A program made the translations under genes and the position numbers. From NCBI GenBank assembly GCA_018398765.1, contig JAHBMJ010000028.1:2501-55007 (forward strand): a DNA stretch of 52,507 nt. Direction: 5' to 3'. Numbering within the stretch: position 1 is the stretch's first letter; the number at the start of each line of letters is the position of its first letter. Source of the DNA: Chromera velia (Eukaryota; Sar; Chromeraceae). Of this stretch, positions 34,455-46,173 are shown piece after piece. Below the pieces are notes generated by a model that searched no databases, was not told the DNA's origin, and worked only from the letters and a program-made list of their open reading frames with translations.

Positions 34455-35843
34455 TGATTATTTTCCACGTGCCTCGCCTCCCCTTTCCTTTTCTTTCCGT
34501 CTGACGGAAGATCTACCTGTTTGCAGTGAGTGAGTGAGTGAGTGAACAGATCTGTTCTCCCCCCCCCCCCCCNCTAGCGCAATGTCCGATCTCCAACAGG
34601 AAGGAAGGAAGGAGGCACCAATGCCCCCCGCCATCAGCCAGCCTTATGCATCTTTCTTCCTCATTTGAAAAAGGAATCGCGCACATACCACCGTGAGAAA
34701 CCCACTTTCTCTGGCCTACCTACCTGCATCAGCAAGACTTCCACCATTCCGCAAGCCGCCCGATACCCTTGTTCGTCCTCGCACGAGATGCACATGTGGA
34801 GGGGCTCCGTGGACTCTGCAATCCATTGGAATCAGGCAGGCACCAGTCAAGGCAATCAAAGGAAATTAAGCAGAAAGGAGACGCATTAATATCACAATCA
34901 CAAGCAAGCGAAAGACGAGTATGAGAGACAGTCAATTCAGAGACGGAGGATCGATCAAGTGCTCTTTATTACTCCTGTGCCCATCTATGCAGATCCCCAA
35001 ATCCCCAAATCAACAAAACACAAACTCGATTGAATTTCTTTAAAGACAAACGACCCACCCACCCACCTGCCCTTTCGACTCCCTCCAGGTATCCCGATCC
35101 CTGTCCACGCAGCCGCAGCTTCGCGTTGCAGGCCATCACGATCCGCTTCATGTTGGCCCCCTGAAAGCACAGCAAAGCAGAGCACAGCACAGCAGAGAGA
35201 CGGACAAGGGGAGTCAAGGAGTCTCATTCATTCATTTATTCCTCCATTTATTCATTCATTCATTCTACTCAGGGAGTCTCCCTCATATACCGCATACACC
35301 ATATCAGACACACACTTGAATTCAGTTAGTCAGTCAGTCAGTCAGGCAGGCAGGCAGTCAGTCAGTCAAAAAGGCTGCGCAGTGAAAGAGAACGAGGGAG
35401 GAAAAGGAGTCAAAAGAAAAAGAAAAATGGCTTGGAAGGAAAGGAACAAAGGGACGAGAGAGAAACACCCTGACTTCCACAAGAATGGATCAAAGGGACG
35501 AGAGAGAAACACTCTGCATGACTGCCACAAGCAAACATGGAGGGAAAAGCAGTAAGTATGACTGGAGGCTCGGACCACCAAATCAACAAACAAGTCAGAC
35601 ATCTCTCACTCTTTTCATATTCACCACAGACAGACAAAGAGACAAACAAACATAGAAAGCAACCGAGCAGAAGTGCGAAGAAGAAAGGAAAGGAAAGAAA
35701 GTGAGAAAGAAAAGAAGAAAGAAAACAGAAGACGAGGAAGACAACCAACCAGCCAGCCAGCCAGCCAGCCAGCAAGAAGAGAGAGAGAGAGAGAGAGAGA
35801 GGGAGGAAGAAAGAGGGCAAACAAGAAAGAAAGAAAGAAAGAA

Positions 35844-35880
<37 letters not shown>

Positions 35881-36615
35881 AAGAAAGAAAGAAAGAAGAA
35901 AGAGGGCAAAAAAGAAAGAAAGGAAGATCGAAACCCCCCCCCCCCATGCACCGACATGCAGACCGACCTTGAGGCCAATGATTCTTCTGGCAACTCCGAA
36001 CTCCTTATCGTTCTCGATCGGGATGTCGTACTTGCAAGTCCACTTCCTCACCAACTTCGGACCTCCGGCCCCTGCCTGCATCTGCGCCTGCCCTTGCTGC
36101 TGCTGCTGCTGTTGGCTGCCTCTCCCTCCTCCCCCGCCCATCGCACCCTGACTCTGACTCATCATCTGTTGCCCCTGCTGCTGTGGGGCGCCTCCTCGCT
36201 GGTTGTGGTTGCTGCCCCCTTGGCTTCCTCTGTGAGGATGCACATGCGAGTGCCGACCCTGCCCGTGGAGGCCCGCCCCGTCCTGCGAGGAAGCGATAGA
36301 CGTGAAACAGACTATATCTTTGACTGACTGACTGAGACAGACAGACAGACAGACAAAGGAACGTGACACAGGAAAAGACAAACAGACCGCCGAACGCACA
36401 AAAGGCCAAAAGAAATGCTGCTGAGGGTCTTTCTTTCTTTCTGCCTCTCTCTCTCTCTCTCTCTCTCTCTCAGGGTGGGCAAATTCTGAACATTGATCAC
36501 AAATATCCATCAGTTACTGTCTCCTCAAAAGAAAAGAAGGTATGCCCTCCTTCCTTCCTTCCTTCCCTTCCTTTTCTCAATCCTTCCTTCCTTCCTTCAT
36601 GTCCTACGAGTGTAT

Positions 36616-36649
<34 letters not shown>

Positions 36650-37430
36650 CTATACTCACACACACAACCAGCGTCACACAGCGAGAGAGACCATGCAGAG
36701 AGAGAAAGAGAGACAGGACAGAGAGAGGACCGACCTCGTCACCACTCCTGCTCCGCCCCCCCCGGCTGTTCATGTTCTGCTGCTGCTGCTGCTGCGGATC
36801 CATATCACCTCCGAAAATGCCGCCGCCACTCCCGTGCCCCCTGTCGCCGCCACCCGAGTTAAAAGCAAACCCGCCGCCACCTCCTCCTCCCATCTGCGCT
36901 TGCTGCTGTTGCCCAAAAAAGTTCGTCCCTTGCTGATCCACCCGCCTTCCCATCCCCATCCCCCCAACCTGCATCCCCATATGGCCCCCACCCCCCATGC
37001 CCCCGACCATCCCCCCCAATCCCCCCATACCTCCATCCCCAATTTGCATGTCCGGCCGCCCCATCCCCCCAATCTGCATCATCAGAGAGCTGTCAGCGCC
37101 TCCGAACATCGTTCCACTGAATGCAGCGCCCTGCTGATGGTTCTGCTGTGCCTGCTGCTGCTGCTGCTGCTGCTGCTGTTGAAACCCCGCCATCATCACT
37201 TGTTGGTGCATCCCCATCGGCTGGTCATGCGGGTGGTGATGCTGCGGGGAGGCGAGACTGCCGTCAAAGAAATTAGCGGGCGGCTGCTGCTGTTGCTGTG
37301 TCGCCTCCTCGCTGACCGAGGAGACGGTCCCAGGGTAACACCATCGAAGTCGGACTCGACATTTGGGCAGGCCTTTGTTCAGGGGCTGCAGGCAGGCAGG
37401 CAGGCAAAGAAAGGTGTAAGGGAGGGAGCA

Positions 37431-37481
<51 letters not shown>

Positions 37482-37807
37482 GAGCCCTGTGAAAGAGCAA
37501 GTCAGGAGCAAGTCCCGACTCACTAATGAACCGATGTGTCTGCTCTGCCATAGGGAAATCATGCACTTCGTGCCGGTTGTTTGACTTATTTTAATTTCTT
37601 TTTGTCAAGATCAACCATAGCTTCTCTAGGGGTCGTCTCCTCTGCTCTGCTCTACTCTACTCTACTCTCTGAGTCCTCTCCTGATGAAGCAACAGAGCTT
37701 TTAGATGCGTTAAACTGCGTCACTTTTTTTCGCAGACTGCTTCCTTTCTTTGCTTCTTGAACGATCACACACGAATGCAAGAAAGGGACTAGTCAGGCCA
37801 TTCCCTC

Positions 37808-37841
<34 letters not shown>

Positions 37842-39359
37842 NCGTCTGTCTGTCTGTCTGTCCGTGCGTCTGTCTTTCTGTCTGTGTTGGCCCGTCCAAG
37901 TCTCTCTCGCTCACGGAGAATCGGGTCTCTCTCTCACCATTTTTCCTTTCGATCGTCCCCCTGTGCCCACCCACCCACCCACCCACCCACTCTGCCATCT
38001 AGCCTGAGGGCCAACACCGCCAACTCGCTCCCTCTCTCCCTCACGCTTACTCACACACTCCTTTACCCACTCGCTCACTTACCTTGTTGTCCAGGGACTC
38101 TTTCGCCTTCGCCGCTGCCCCCGGAGTGAGGAATCCCACCTCCGCCTGCAGTCCCTCCGGAGAGACCAAAACCGTGTGCACCTCCCCCCAGCGAGAGAAC
38201 AACTGCAAAGCAGAAAGAGAGAACAAAAGAAAGAACGCAGTGAGGGCCAGGCGCAGAGTGCGGAAAAGGAAGGGTAGAGATTTATTGTGTCTCGAGATGG
38301 AAAGAGAAAGCCCCGCGGGCTTAATTGCTTCTGCTCCGACGTTCCCCTCCAGGTTTCTCTTTGTCGAGATTTGCTCACGGCATGCAGACTGAGAAAATTG
38401 AACACACTAATTGTATGGAATTCTTCTTCTTCTTCTTTGTGTCTGGTCAGAGAACAGAATAGGGGCAGGCAGCAGGTCCACAAAAACACACGAAAACCAC
38501 TTGAAGTGCTGTTTTGACGAGGGAGCTAGGGAGCAGGCATCCACGTAGAAGAAAGATGCCATCGAAGGATTGACGATACATCAATTAAGGATTATCTTCT
38601 TCTCCCTCCCCTCCATCCGAAATTTCGAGAGAGTCATTCAGCTCAAGAAAGTAAGTGAATAAATGAACAAACTGACGCACGCACGTTGGTCAGGTCCTCC
38701 GGAGTGAACACGAAAAGGTTCTGTTCGATGGGGCCCTCAATGGACACCAGAAGATTCACTTTGCCCCCGTCCCCCCCGTCGCCTCCACCACCTCCACGGC
38801 TTAGAGACCGGTTCTGGTGGCGGTTGGAGGCGCCGCCAGAGGGCCCCCCTCCGCCGCTGGAGTTCCCTCCTCCCCCCACATTGGCGTGGCCGTGGGCGTG
38901 CGGATTCATCCCGAAGGCCCCGAAAGGCAACTGCACGGCGTTGCTGGGACCGCCTCCCCCGAAAGCGCCGCCGTGCGCGTGGTCCTGAAAAGCGAATAAG
39001 AAGAGAGAGAATGGGTCTAAGAGGAGGCCGAGAAAGAGCAGACAGACAGAGAAAGAAAAACGGACAGAGAAAACCCACGGTCACTCACACCACTGAATCC
39101 TTGTCAAATGACAAGAGCCAAGCACGAAGGAACAAGTCGAATCAATGAAGGGTGGGGGGGATACAGAAAACCTGGAGTGCCTGGAAACGGAAAAGCGGGA
39201 ACCCACAAGAAAGAACAGAACAAACACATCGAAGAAGAGAAGCCAGACGAGTCGATCCAGAAGGAAAGGAAGAAGGAAGGCTTCGCATGGACTCCCTCAG
39301 TCCCTTTCTCCCCCCCCCTCTGTGCAATCAAGTCAACAACTCACGTGAGTGTACATCAT
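29671..39359 (-). CDS. Large RNA-binding protein with RRM and KH domain, Q/G-rich and acidic tails (10 exons, 1774 aa)
   Basis: Exons, 5' to 3': 39359-39345, 38984-38685, 38202-38083, 37385-36735, 36282-35968, 35160-35067, 34815-34724, 34263-34179, 33766-30335, 29891-29671. All GT-AG, all phases match, total 1775 codons including stop. The first exon codes only MMYTH, with an in-frame TAA seven codons upstream. Residues 80-168 form an RRM-like fold (KVNLLVSIEG, LFSRWGEVHTVLV, AEVGFLTPGAAAKAKESL, CRVRLRWCYP). A KH domain lies at about 441-530: KYDIPIENDKEFGVARRIIG, then LKGANMKRIV, then RLRGQGSGYLEG and EPLHMCISCEDEQGYRAA; the GLKGANMK loop is rebuilt across an intron. This KH type, with RRIIGxKGxNMKRI, is known from protist and plant proteins. 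Residues 170-430 and 560-1220 are Gln/Gly/Met/Asn-rich, a poly-Pro run sits near 1225-1238, and the rest is Glu/Lys/Ser-rich. Likely a cytoplasmic or nuclear mRNA-binding protein able to form condensates (inference). Confidence 0.82.
34423..34452. repeat. (CA)n tract, intronic
   Basis: About 30 bp of CA in the intron between exons 7 and 8 of the RRM-KH gene. A poly-C run with one N follows at 34559-34573 in the same intron. Confidence 0.95.
35673..35934. repeat. Purine-rich (GA/GAAA) tract, intronic
   Basis: The plus strand is almost entirely A and G here, with (GA)n and (GAAA)n blocks around a (CAGC) patch at 35753-35772. It lies in the intron that splits the KH domain. Such tracts can adopt triplex structure. 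Confidence 0.9.
36427..36471. repeat. (CT)n tract, intronic
   Basis: CT repeats in the intron between exons 4 and 5 of the RRM-KH gene, followed at 36617-36650 by (CA)n in the same intron. Confidence 0.9.
37432..37482. repeat. (CA)n then (GA)n tract, intronic
   Basis: Lies in the intron between exons 3 and 4 of the RRM-KH gene. A (GT)n tract with one N (37809-37842) and a CTGT run follow in the same intron. Confidence 0.92.
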
Positions 39360-40638
39360 GCCGCCTGCCTCCTTTGCTTAGCGCCTCCTTGAGAAAGGAA
39401 CGGAAGAGCCAGACGCCAAAGAAAAGGGCAAAGGGAAAAGATAGAAAAAGAGAAGTCTAGTCAGAAAGAAAAGAATGCCTTCCTGGTCCCCCAACGAAAA
39501 CGTCAAGAGACAGAGAAAGACGTCCAGAATTTCAACTACGAACGGGTGAAGATCCGCCTCCCCCTTCCTTTTCCGCCGCTTAGTTCGGAAAGTTTATGGA
39601 TGGATGGATGGATCCTTCTGCAAGCACATACGGAAGGAAGGAGACAGAAAGAAAGGACAAGAAGATTTCGGGGCGAATGAAGTTCTTCAGGCAACTAAAA
39701 CAAAGGGCGACAACCGTCGGCTGTCGACTGACCGTACTCCAGCAACTGTCCCTCTCTAATTCTGTCACGCACTCCACGAGACTTCCGAGTAGGGGCAGAC
39801 TGATCCAAAGCGCTGCTGGCAAATAGATAGACGACCACAAGGACCTAATTCGATCGACTGAATTTATGGGAATACCGAATTCTGAACTAGCGGGCTTGCT
39901 CGAATTCTGGATTGAATTGGTGAGTCTGACTGAATTCTTTCTCTCTCTCTTTTCTTCCTTTCCCCGCTACAAACACAGCGAGTAGAGACACGAAAGGAGG
40001 AAGAGGGAGAGCTACAGAGACTGCTATTAATAAGACAACGAATTATCAAACGAATTCGACTCCCTCCTTAATTCGTTACCTGCACGACTGCAGATCGAAT
40101 TCGCATGACAGACTACGAAACGCCCACAAGCACCTATACGCACAAACACTGCCTGACAGTGCTCCTTCCACACATCCCAAGAGAGGATCGAGGGAAGAGA
40201 GGATTAAACTTCAAGAAGGACGATCGACGTCGAGGCAGACTTGACTTTTTTTGACGGAATTTCCCGCACCGCGCGGTGGTCCCGCAAAGCTTTTTTACAT
40301 GCTGCGCGCGCTACCTGGCACAAAAAGTGACAAAACAGCTACAGGTTTCAGTCAATCGATGGTCTTAGGGATGTCCCAGGGGAAGGAGAATGTGGAGGCC
40401 CGACCACGTACGTGCACCATCCTACAAAGAGAAAGACGGTTTCCTTCAGTCTAGATCTGGCAGAAGCTTGTGTGCCGACGAAGCCTTTGAATCACCTCCT
40501 CAAATTCCGTCAACGCTCGAAGGGAAGAAGGAGACGGTGAAGATAGGAGAGAGACTGTGAGAGACTGAAAACAAAAAAGAAATTCGAGGTCATCCATCCG
40601 CCCCTTGTCTCATTTCGTGTTCGCAGACAAACGCCAAA
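39360..40638. promoter_or_regulatory. Head-to-head intergenic region
   Basis: 1279 bp lie between the start codons of the minus RRM-KH gene and the plus reticulon gene. It is AT-richer than the introns, has several gaattc words (about 39850-40110), and is nearly free of dinucleotide repeats. A possible acceptor (gtgttcgcag, about 40616-40625) just before the reticulon ATG suggests a 5' UTR intron. No core promoter element is evident. Confidence 0.45.
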
Positions 40639-42419
40639 ATGGCCGACAGCAGCGTCTTGAAGGACAAGGTAGCAATAGCCTGTTGTGTGGGCACAACGCT
40701 ACTTTACATTTTGACCGTATGGGCAGGAGTTCCGTTCATCCGAATCGTCCTCCTAGTTCTACTCTTGGCTATGGTGGCTGGTTTTGGGTTCAAGCAAGTT
40801 TCGGATCCTCCGACAGGCAAATTTGAAGTCATCTCTCGGGAGACGATCGAGCAAAATCTCCTGCTCGTTTATGACAAAGTCAACGAAGGAAGTCAGTTTA
40901 GGCACCCAGCCACCTCCTTGTCGAACCCCATCAGATCGATCCACAAGGCAGCTAGAGCCATGCAATTCAGTGATCCTTCGTCCTTTTCTGTCTGTTTCTG
41001 CCTTGTGTCTTCCTCTCTGCCACTCACTGTGGAGGCATTGGCACGCTGTGAGTCTCGCGTTTTTCTTGGCGCCGGCGGAGCATATCACACCACCACGTTC
41101 CCCCTCATTCTGTATTTCTCACCTCTTTTCCTCTTCTTTTTCTCAGTAGCTTGACCTTTTTCTTTGGTTCTCTTCTTCGTATTCTTCCTGAAGCTGCGAC
41201 TGCTTGAGGGCCAGCAATGCTCAGATTTTGCTTGTGCTCTCTTGTTGGTCTTCACACATTTTCTCTCCGTCCCTCCGTCGGTATCACCACCATGTGGACC
41301 TCTGTATATGGCTTCGAGTTTTTGTTTCGTGCCTGTTCCCTCTAAGTTTGTCTCATCTCACTTTTTTTTCTCTTTTCACTTAAAGTGAGACCTGCATTCT
41401 GCTAACCGGCCAGCCTGTCAGATGGAATCATCGACTCTTTTCTTTTATATTATTTTCTTTGTCTTCGTTCATCCTGCCCGCCCTTTCTTTCTGATCTCTA
41501 CTACTCACGTCGTGACAGTCCGACTGGCTAGCTCATGCAGATGGATCCATGACAGGATTCTTCTTTGATGCCGCCGCACTCGATCAATCATCGAGACTCC
41601 TTTCTTTTGGCCCTCTTTTGTGCACTGCCTTTTTGTTGGCGGGATGAGAATCAATTGAATGCATGCCTACTCACTCGTTCAGCTAGGTCGGGGTGCTTTC
41701 ATGTTGTACTCCTCTCTTTTTGTTTTGTTTTGTTTTGTTTTGTTTTCCTTTCTCTTCTCTCTGGCGCTCCGTCCAAGAGTCCAATTAGTTCTCTCGCTCT
41801 CCAACTCTCTCCGTGCGGATTTATCTTTTTTTTGTTTGTCTGTTTGCATGTTGTTTCTTTCTTTCCCCTCATGATTTGTTTGTTTGTCCTCGTTTTGCTG
41901 ATTGATGTGCATGCCTCGCACGCAAACAAGTTTTGCCATGCAAAGGGTCCGTTAGGTTGGTTGGTAGGTTGTCTCGTGACGCAGTAAGTTGCTCTTGGGG
42001 ACACTCCCAAATTTATCTCAAACTTCATTTGGATTTTTCATGCATGACTCATTTTCACCCCAGAGAGGTGTTCATTCATTCATTCATTCATTTTTGATTT
42101 GATAATTTGGATCATCATGCTATGTGTGTGATGTGTAAATGCAGTGTCGTCGGTCCGTGAGGTTGTGTTGTGGCTCGACTTCTCGAAGTCCGCACTGATG
42201 TTGGGTCTGGTCGCGCTGGTCTGGTTTCTCGCTCCTGCGCTCTCTGTGGCAACCCTACTGTGGCTCTCTGTGCTGGTGTACTTCTACTTCGATTTCGCCA
42301 AGGCACTGTTCATGGAGAAAGCATACCCCCCTCTGAAACCCCACGTGGAGCTGGTCCACAGCAAAGCGAAGGAGGTGATCGGGAAAATCCCCAAATACTC
42401 AAACCTGAAAAAGGAATGA
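40639..42419 (+). CDS. Reticulon-domain ER membrane protein (2 exons, 175 aa)
   Basis: Exons 40639-40891 and 42145-42419, with a phase-1 GT-AG intron of 1253 nt (donor GGAA|gtcagt, acceptor aatgcag). The ATG sits in ccaaaATGg. The product begins MADSSVLKDKVAIACC and has the reticulon homology layout. A first hydrophobic hairpin covers about residues 11-52 (LLYILTVWAGVPFIRIVLLV). The hydrophilic loop has ISRETIEQNLLLVYDKVNE, matching the reticulon ISEE helix. The second hairpin, about 93-140 (VLWLDFSKSALMLGLVALVW, TLLWLSVLVYFYFDFAKALF), follows, then a short tail with HVELVHSKAKEVIGKIPKY like the reticulon IQAKIPG end. Reticulons insert as wedges in the ER membrane and shape tubules. At 175 aa it is close to a bare reticulon domain. 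The tail ends KYSNLKKE, a possible dilysine-type signal (inference). Confidence 0.85.
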
Positions 42420-45400
42420 AGAAAAGAGACTAACAAAGAAGCGGGGTGAAGGAGCAAGCAGGAAAGCTCATGCAGATGAATTTACTTTACCACAGCCGTT
42501 TTGTTTCGAGCTTTATTTAATTCTGACAGGCATGCGGGTCGTTGCTCGGCGTCTCTCTCTCTCTCTCTCTCTCTCTGTCTGTCCGTCTCTCTGTCTTGAT
42601 GTCTTCTACTTCGTTTGTCTGTCCTCTGTGACTGCTCGCCTGCCTGTACTTGTATTATTATCAGTACATGCAACAACATCATCATCTGTCTGAGCACGTT
42701 GCCGGTCGATCGATCGATTTCCTTCCTGCATGAGTCGTTCCATCCATCCGTCCATCCATCCATCCATCCATCCATCCATCCATCATAATTTTGTCTTGAA
42801 GAGGGCAGGAAAAGCAATTCAGAACGAGAGAGACTTGTTGACTGAATAGAAAAACAGGAGCTGGGGAAAACGTTTTGGGGGCAGATCTGTGGCAATGATG
42901 GCATCAATGGGGGAAGGAACCCTCTCTTGCCTGCATTGAGGGAGAAGCGAAACGGGCTGTAGATCTCCCTGCATGCAGGCATGAACCTGAGTGACCTGAC
43001 ACACGTGGGAAACCGAATGGGGGGGAAGATTCGATCCAAAAATCAGCTAGCATGTCAGATTGAGATCACACGAAGAAGTCAACGGAGTGAACCGTGTACG
43101 TCGATGTGGAGTCCATCATGTACGCACGAACATGTAGGCAGTGGTGTACTGTTTTGGTTGATCATTAATTCACTCAACGTAACTGTTGGGTTGACTGACA
43201 CTGAGTTTGGGCCACTGTTTGGCTGAATGAGTGCAGAAATTCATGCAAGTGACGCAGCATCCTCATGCCAGCATGTACGTCGTGGTTTATGATTGATTCC
43301 TGTGCATGTATATGCAGTGCCAGCAGTGGTGCCTAGAGCGGTGCTCTGTACATTGCATTGAATTATGAAAGCATCTAGGAAAGCATCAGTGATTAGTGTC
43401 AGATTTAATTGATCCCTTTTCACTATCTTTTCACACTGTTCTAGAATCAGAATCTAAATTGTTCTAGTATTGTTCTAGTAGGGCTTATTGTGACTACTAC
43501 TTGGAATACTATAGTTAGACTACTACTACACTATATATATATAATTATAGTTTGGATATGAGATAGGCGACTTCTGGTGGAACGGCGACGGTGCTCTACC
43601 TAGGGCACTACTTGGTAATTTAATCACTATCACTATGACACCATATTAGGTCCATATAACAATGAATTACAAAAGTTTAAATTTGAAACATCCAATCTGG
43701 TCAACTTAAAGCTATAGACCTAGAGCTAGACTTTAAAGCCATGTGAAGCCATGCTGGGATAGGCTAGCACACGGAGCTAAACTACGTTAGAACTGCTAGA
43801 GATTAGGTCTTTTACACTATACATGATGATGATGATGATGTATGAGGTTAAAGCCGGTGAGCCATGTAGGCTCTGGCCAACCTAGTACATATATTAGATA
43901 ATATTAAATAGCATGCATCACATTCTATGCAAATCATATTCAAAGTTGGTCTTCGGCCGATTCCTTGCCATAATTTAAACGCATTTAGTGGTGGGACTCG
44001 TGCATTCCAACCGTTGAAGAAATTGTGTTGATTTGCTGCAATGTATCGGTCACTGGCACACTGCGGCAAGCAAGGTGAAGAACGGAACAAATGAAATATG
44101 AAACACGCAAAACGCTTCCACGGTTGTCTGTACATGTGGAAGCAAATAATTAGGTACATGCACCATGCATGCTGGAGACAAATTGGAAGGGTGAACAAAA
44201 GTGAAAACATTACAGTCACGGTAGAAAGCGAAAAAGGTAATCTGGTGTTGTTTTTCGCCTCTCTCTCTCTCCCTCTCTCTCTGAAAAAGGATCGAAAAAA
44301 CGAAAGCCTCCTGCAGGAGGCGACGATAGAGGCAGACATCAGTCGGGTACAAGAGGATTGTTTGAGGGCAATGACGAATAAGTAGAAGGACACCGATCGA
44401 ATGAAAAATGGAGGAAGTAACAAAGAAATGCAGACCAGGATCATCTGGAAGCAATGCACTTGACACACCATGCACACTTCATTCAACTGGGCTGCTTGCG
44501 ATTCATATTCACCCTGTCGATCTCCCACCCACCCCCGGGGGGCATTTGTCTGCTAAACGCCCCCTCTCACTTTCTTCTTTGCAATGCAAGGAGTGCAGCG
44601 AAATGAATTGAATTGAATTTCTCGACTTGTTTTGCCATGCTCTATCGTCCAGGAGGATCGAAGTGCACGGGGAGATGCAGAACGGGGAGGGGGGGAAAGG
44701 GTGGGGTGACGGCAAAGGACCCAATTGACAAGAAAGAGCTGCAGGTGAAAGACTCCAATGCAGTCAGAGAGCTGGTCTCTCCGCATGTCTGCAGGTCTCT
44801 TAATTCTTCTCTATTGCATAATCGAGGCAGATGGTAAGAATGAATATCGGAAGCGGAGAAGACAACATCATGGATGGGAGGGGAACCAAAGATAAAAAGA
44901 AAAAGAAAAAAAAGGTCCCGTCTGTTTGAATTGAAAGTCTCATGCACAAACCAAACCGGCCACTTACACAAACTTCACCCAGTCCGAGCCACATTTCACA
45001 AACAAACGAGAAAGGCAAATACGAAGGAAGAAAAGGGGAAACACAAAACACTCCCACCAACAAAGGAATGGCATGACACAGAGCCATGGACACAGGAGAG
45101 AGTCAGCCGTGCTGCGATCCATTGTCTGATGCGGCAAAAGAAAGAAAACAGCAAAGGATCAGTCGAAAGAGACAAGACGAACGACCTCCCCAATAGAAGG
45201 GAATGAAGAAAAGAAAAGAAAAGAAAGCAAAGGAGAAGAAAGAGTGGTCCGACTCCGAATTACCCTCTTTCTCGTTCAATTCTTCACCGTACAAAACAGC
45301 TGAGCTTGTAGACACACCTTCAAAACATCCTCTCCTCTCCTCTCCTCCCGCCATCCACCATCCTGTCTCCTCATGTCACCACCAAGCTCCATCAAGCAAC

Positions 45401-45477
45401 ACTCAATCCTCATTCCCTTCCCTTCCTTCTGCCCATTCTTCTCTTCCCCTCCCCCCTCACTCCCTCCGTGCATCTTC
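42420..45477. other. Convergent spacer with an AT-rich island
   Basis: Between the 3' ends of the reticulon and J-domain genes. 42540-42600 holds CT/CTGT repeats and 42740-42785 a (CATC)n run. 43420-44080 is AT-rich with tatatatata and repeated ttctagta words. A 226-codon minus frame (43848-44528), a 95-codon plus frame (44098-44385) and a basic 110-codon plus frame (44874-45206) have no recognisable domain or splice context. No gene supported. Confidence 0.5.
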
Positions 45478-46135
45478 TCAAGAAGGAGGCGGAAGCGTCT
45501 CCACTGTGACCTGCCCCTCCAGACACGGAAGAGGAGGCAGACTCCTCCCATCCACCCCAACGGCAGGGGAGGGGATCCAGGCGTCCCCAACCGGACGCAC
45601 TCTCAGAATCACCAGCAAGGTAGGGCTCTCCAGGGGAAGGGGGAGGGTCCTCTCTCCAGGCCGCAAGACGCCCAGGTCCTGGTACTTCAGAGTTACAGCA
45701 ACGCTGAAGCTGCAAAAGAAAGGGAAGGAAGGAAGGAAGTGTCAAATTTGTTTGCAAAATGGATTCTCACACAGAGAGGCAAAATGGATTCTCAGACAGA
45801 GAGGATGCCTGCAAGAGAAAGGTCTGCCCGATCCACCTACCCGCCCAGACAAGTACTCACGCACTTACCTGAACTTCTCTCTGTCGACTTGAGAATGCGC
45901 GTCTTGAGGTGCCATAATCTCCAGAGGGAGGGGGAAGGGGGTGAGGTTCTTTTGGGGGAGCGCCGAGAAACGGATTTGGGATGCGATGTTGTTTCTGCAA
46001 AAGAACAAGGAGAATTCCATTCCATTCCATTCCCGCAGCCAGAAAGAAGAAATTGCATGCATGGGCATCACGAAACGTTTCAGACAAATGGCGGGGTATC
46101 TTCTCGACACACACACACACACACACACACGCACG

Positions 46136-46173
<38 letters not shown>

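Noticed and set aside
43848-44528. 226-codon minus ORF ending in ARAYMAHRL
   Set aside because: It spans an AT-rich island and a CT tract, with no domain and no splice context.
44874-45206. 110-codon basic plus ORF
   Set aside because: Purine-rich strand bias explains the Lys/Arg content; no domain and no supporting signals.
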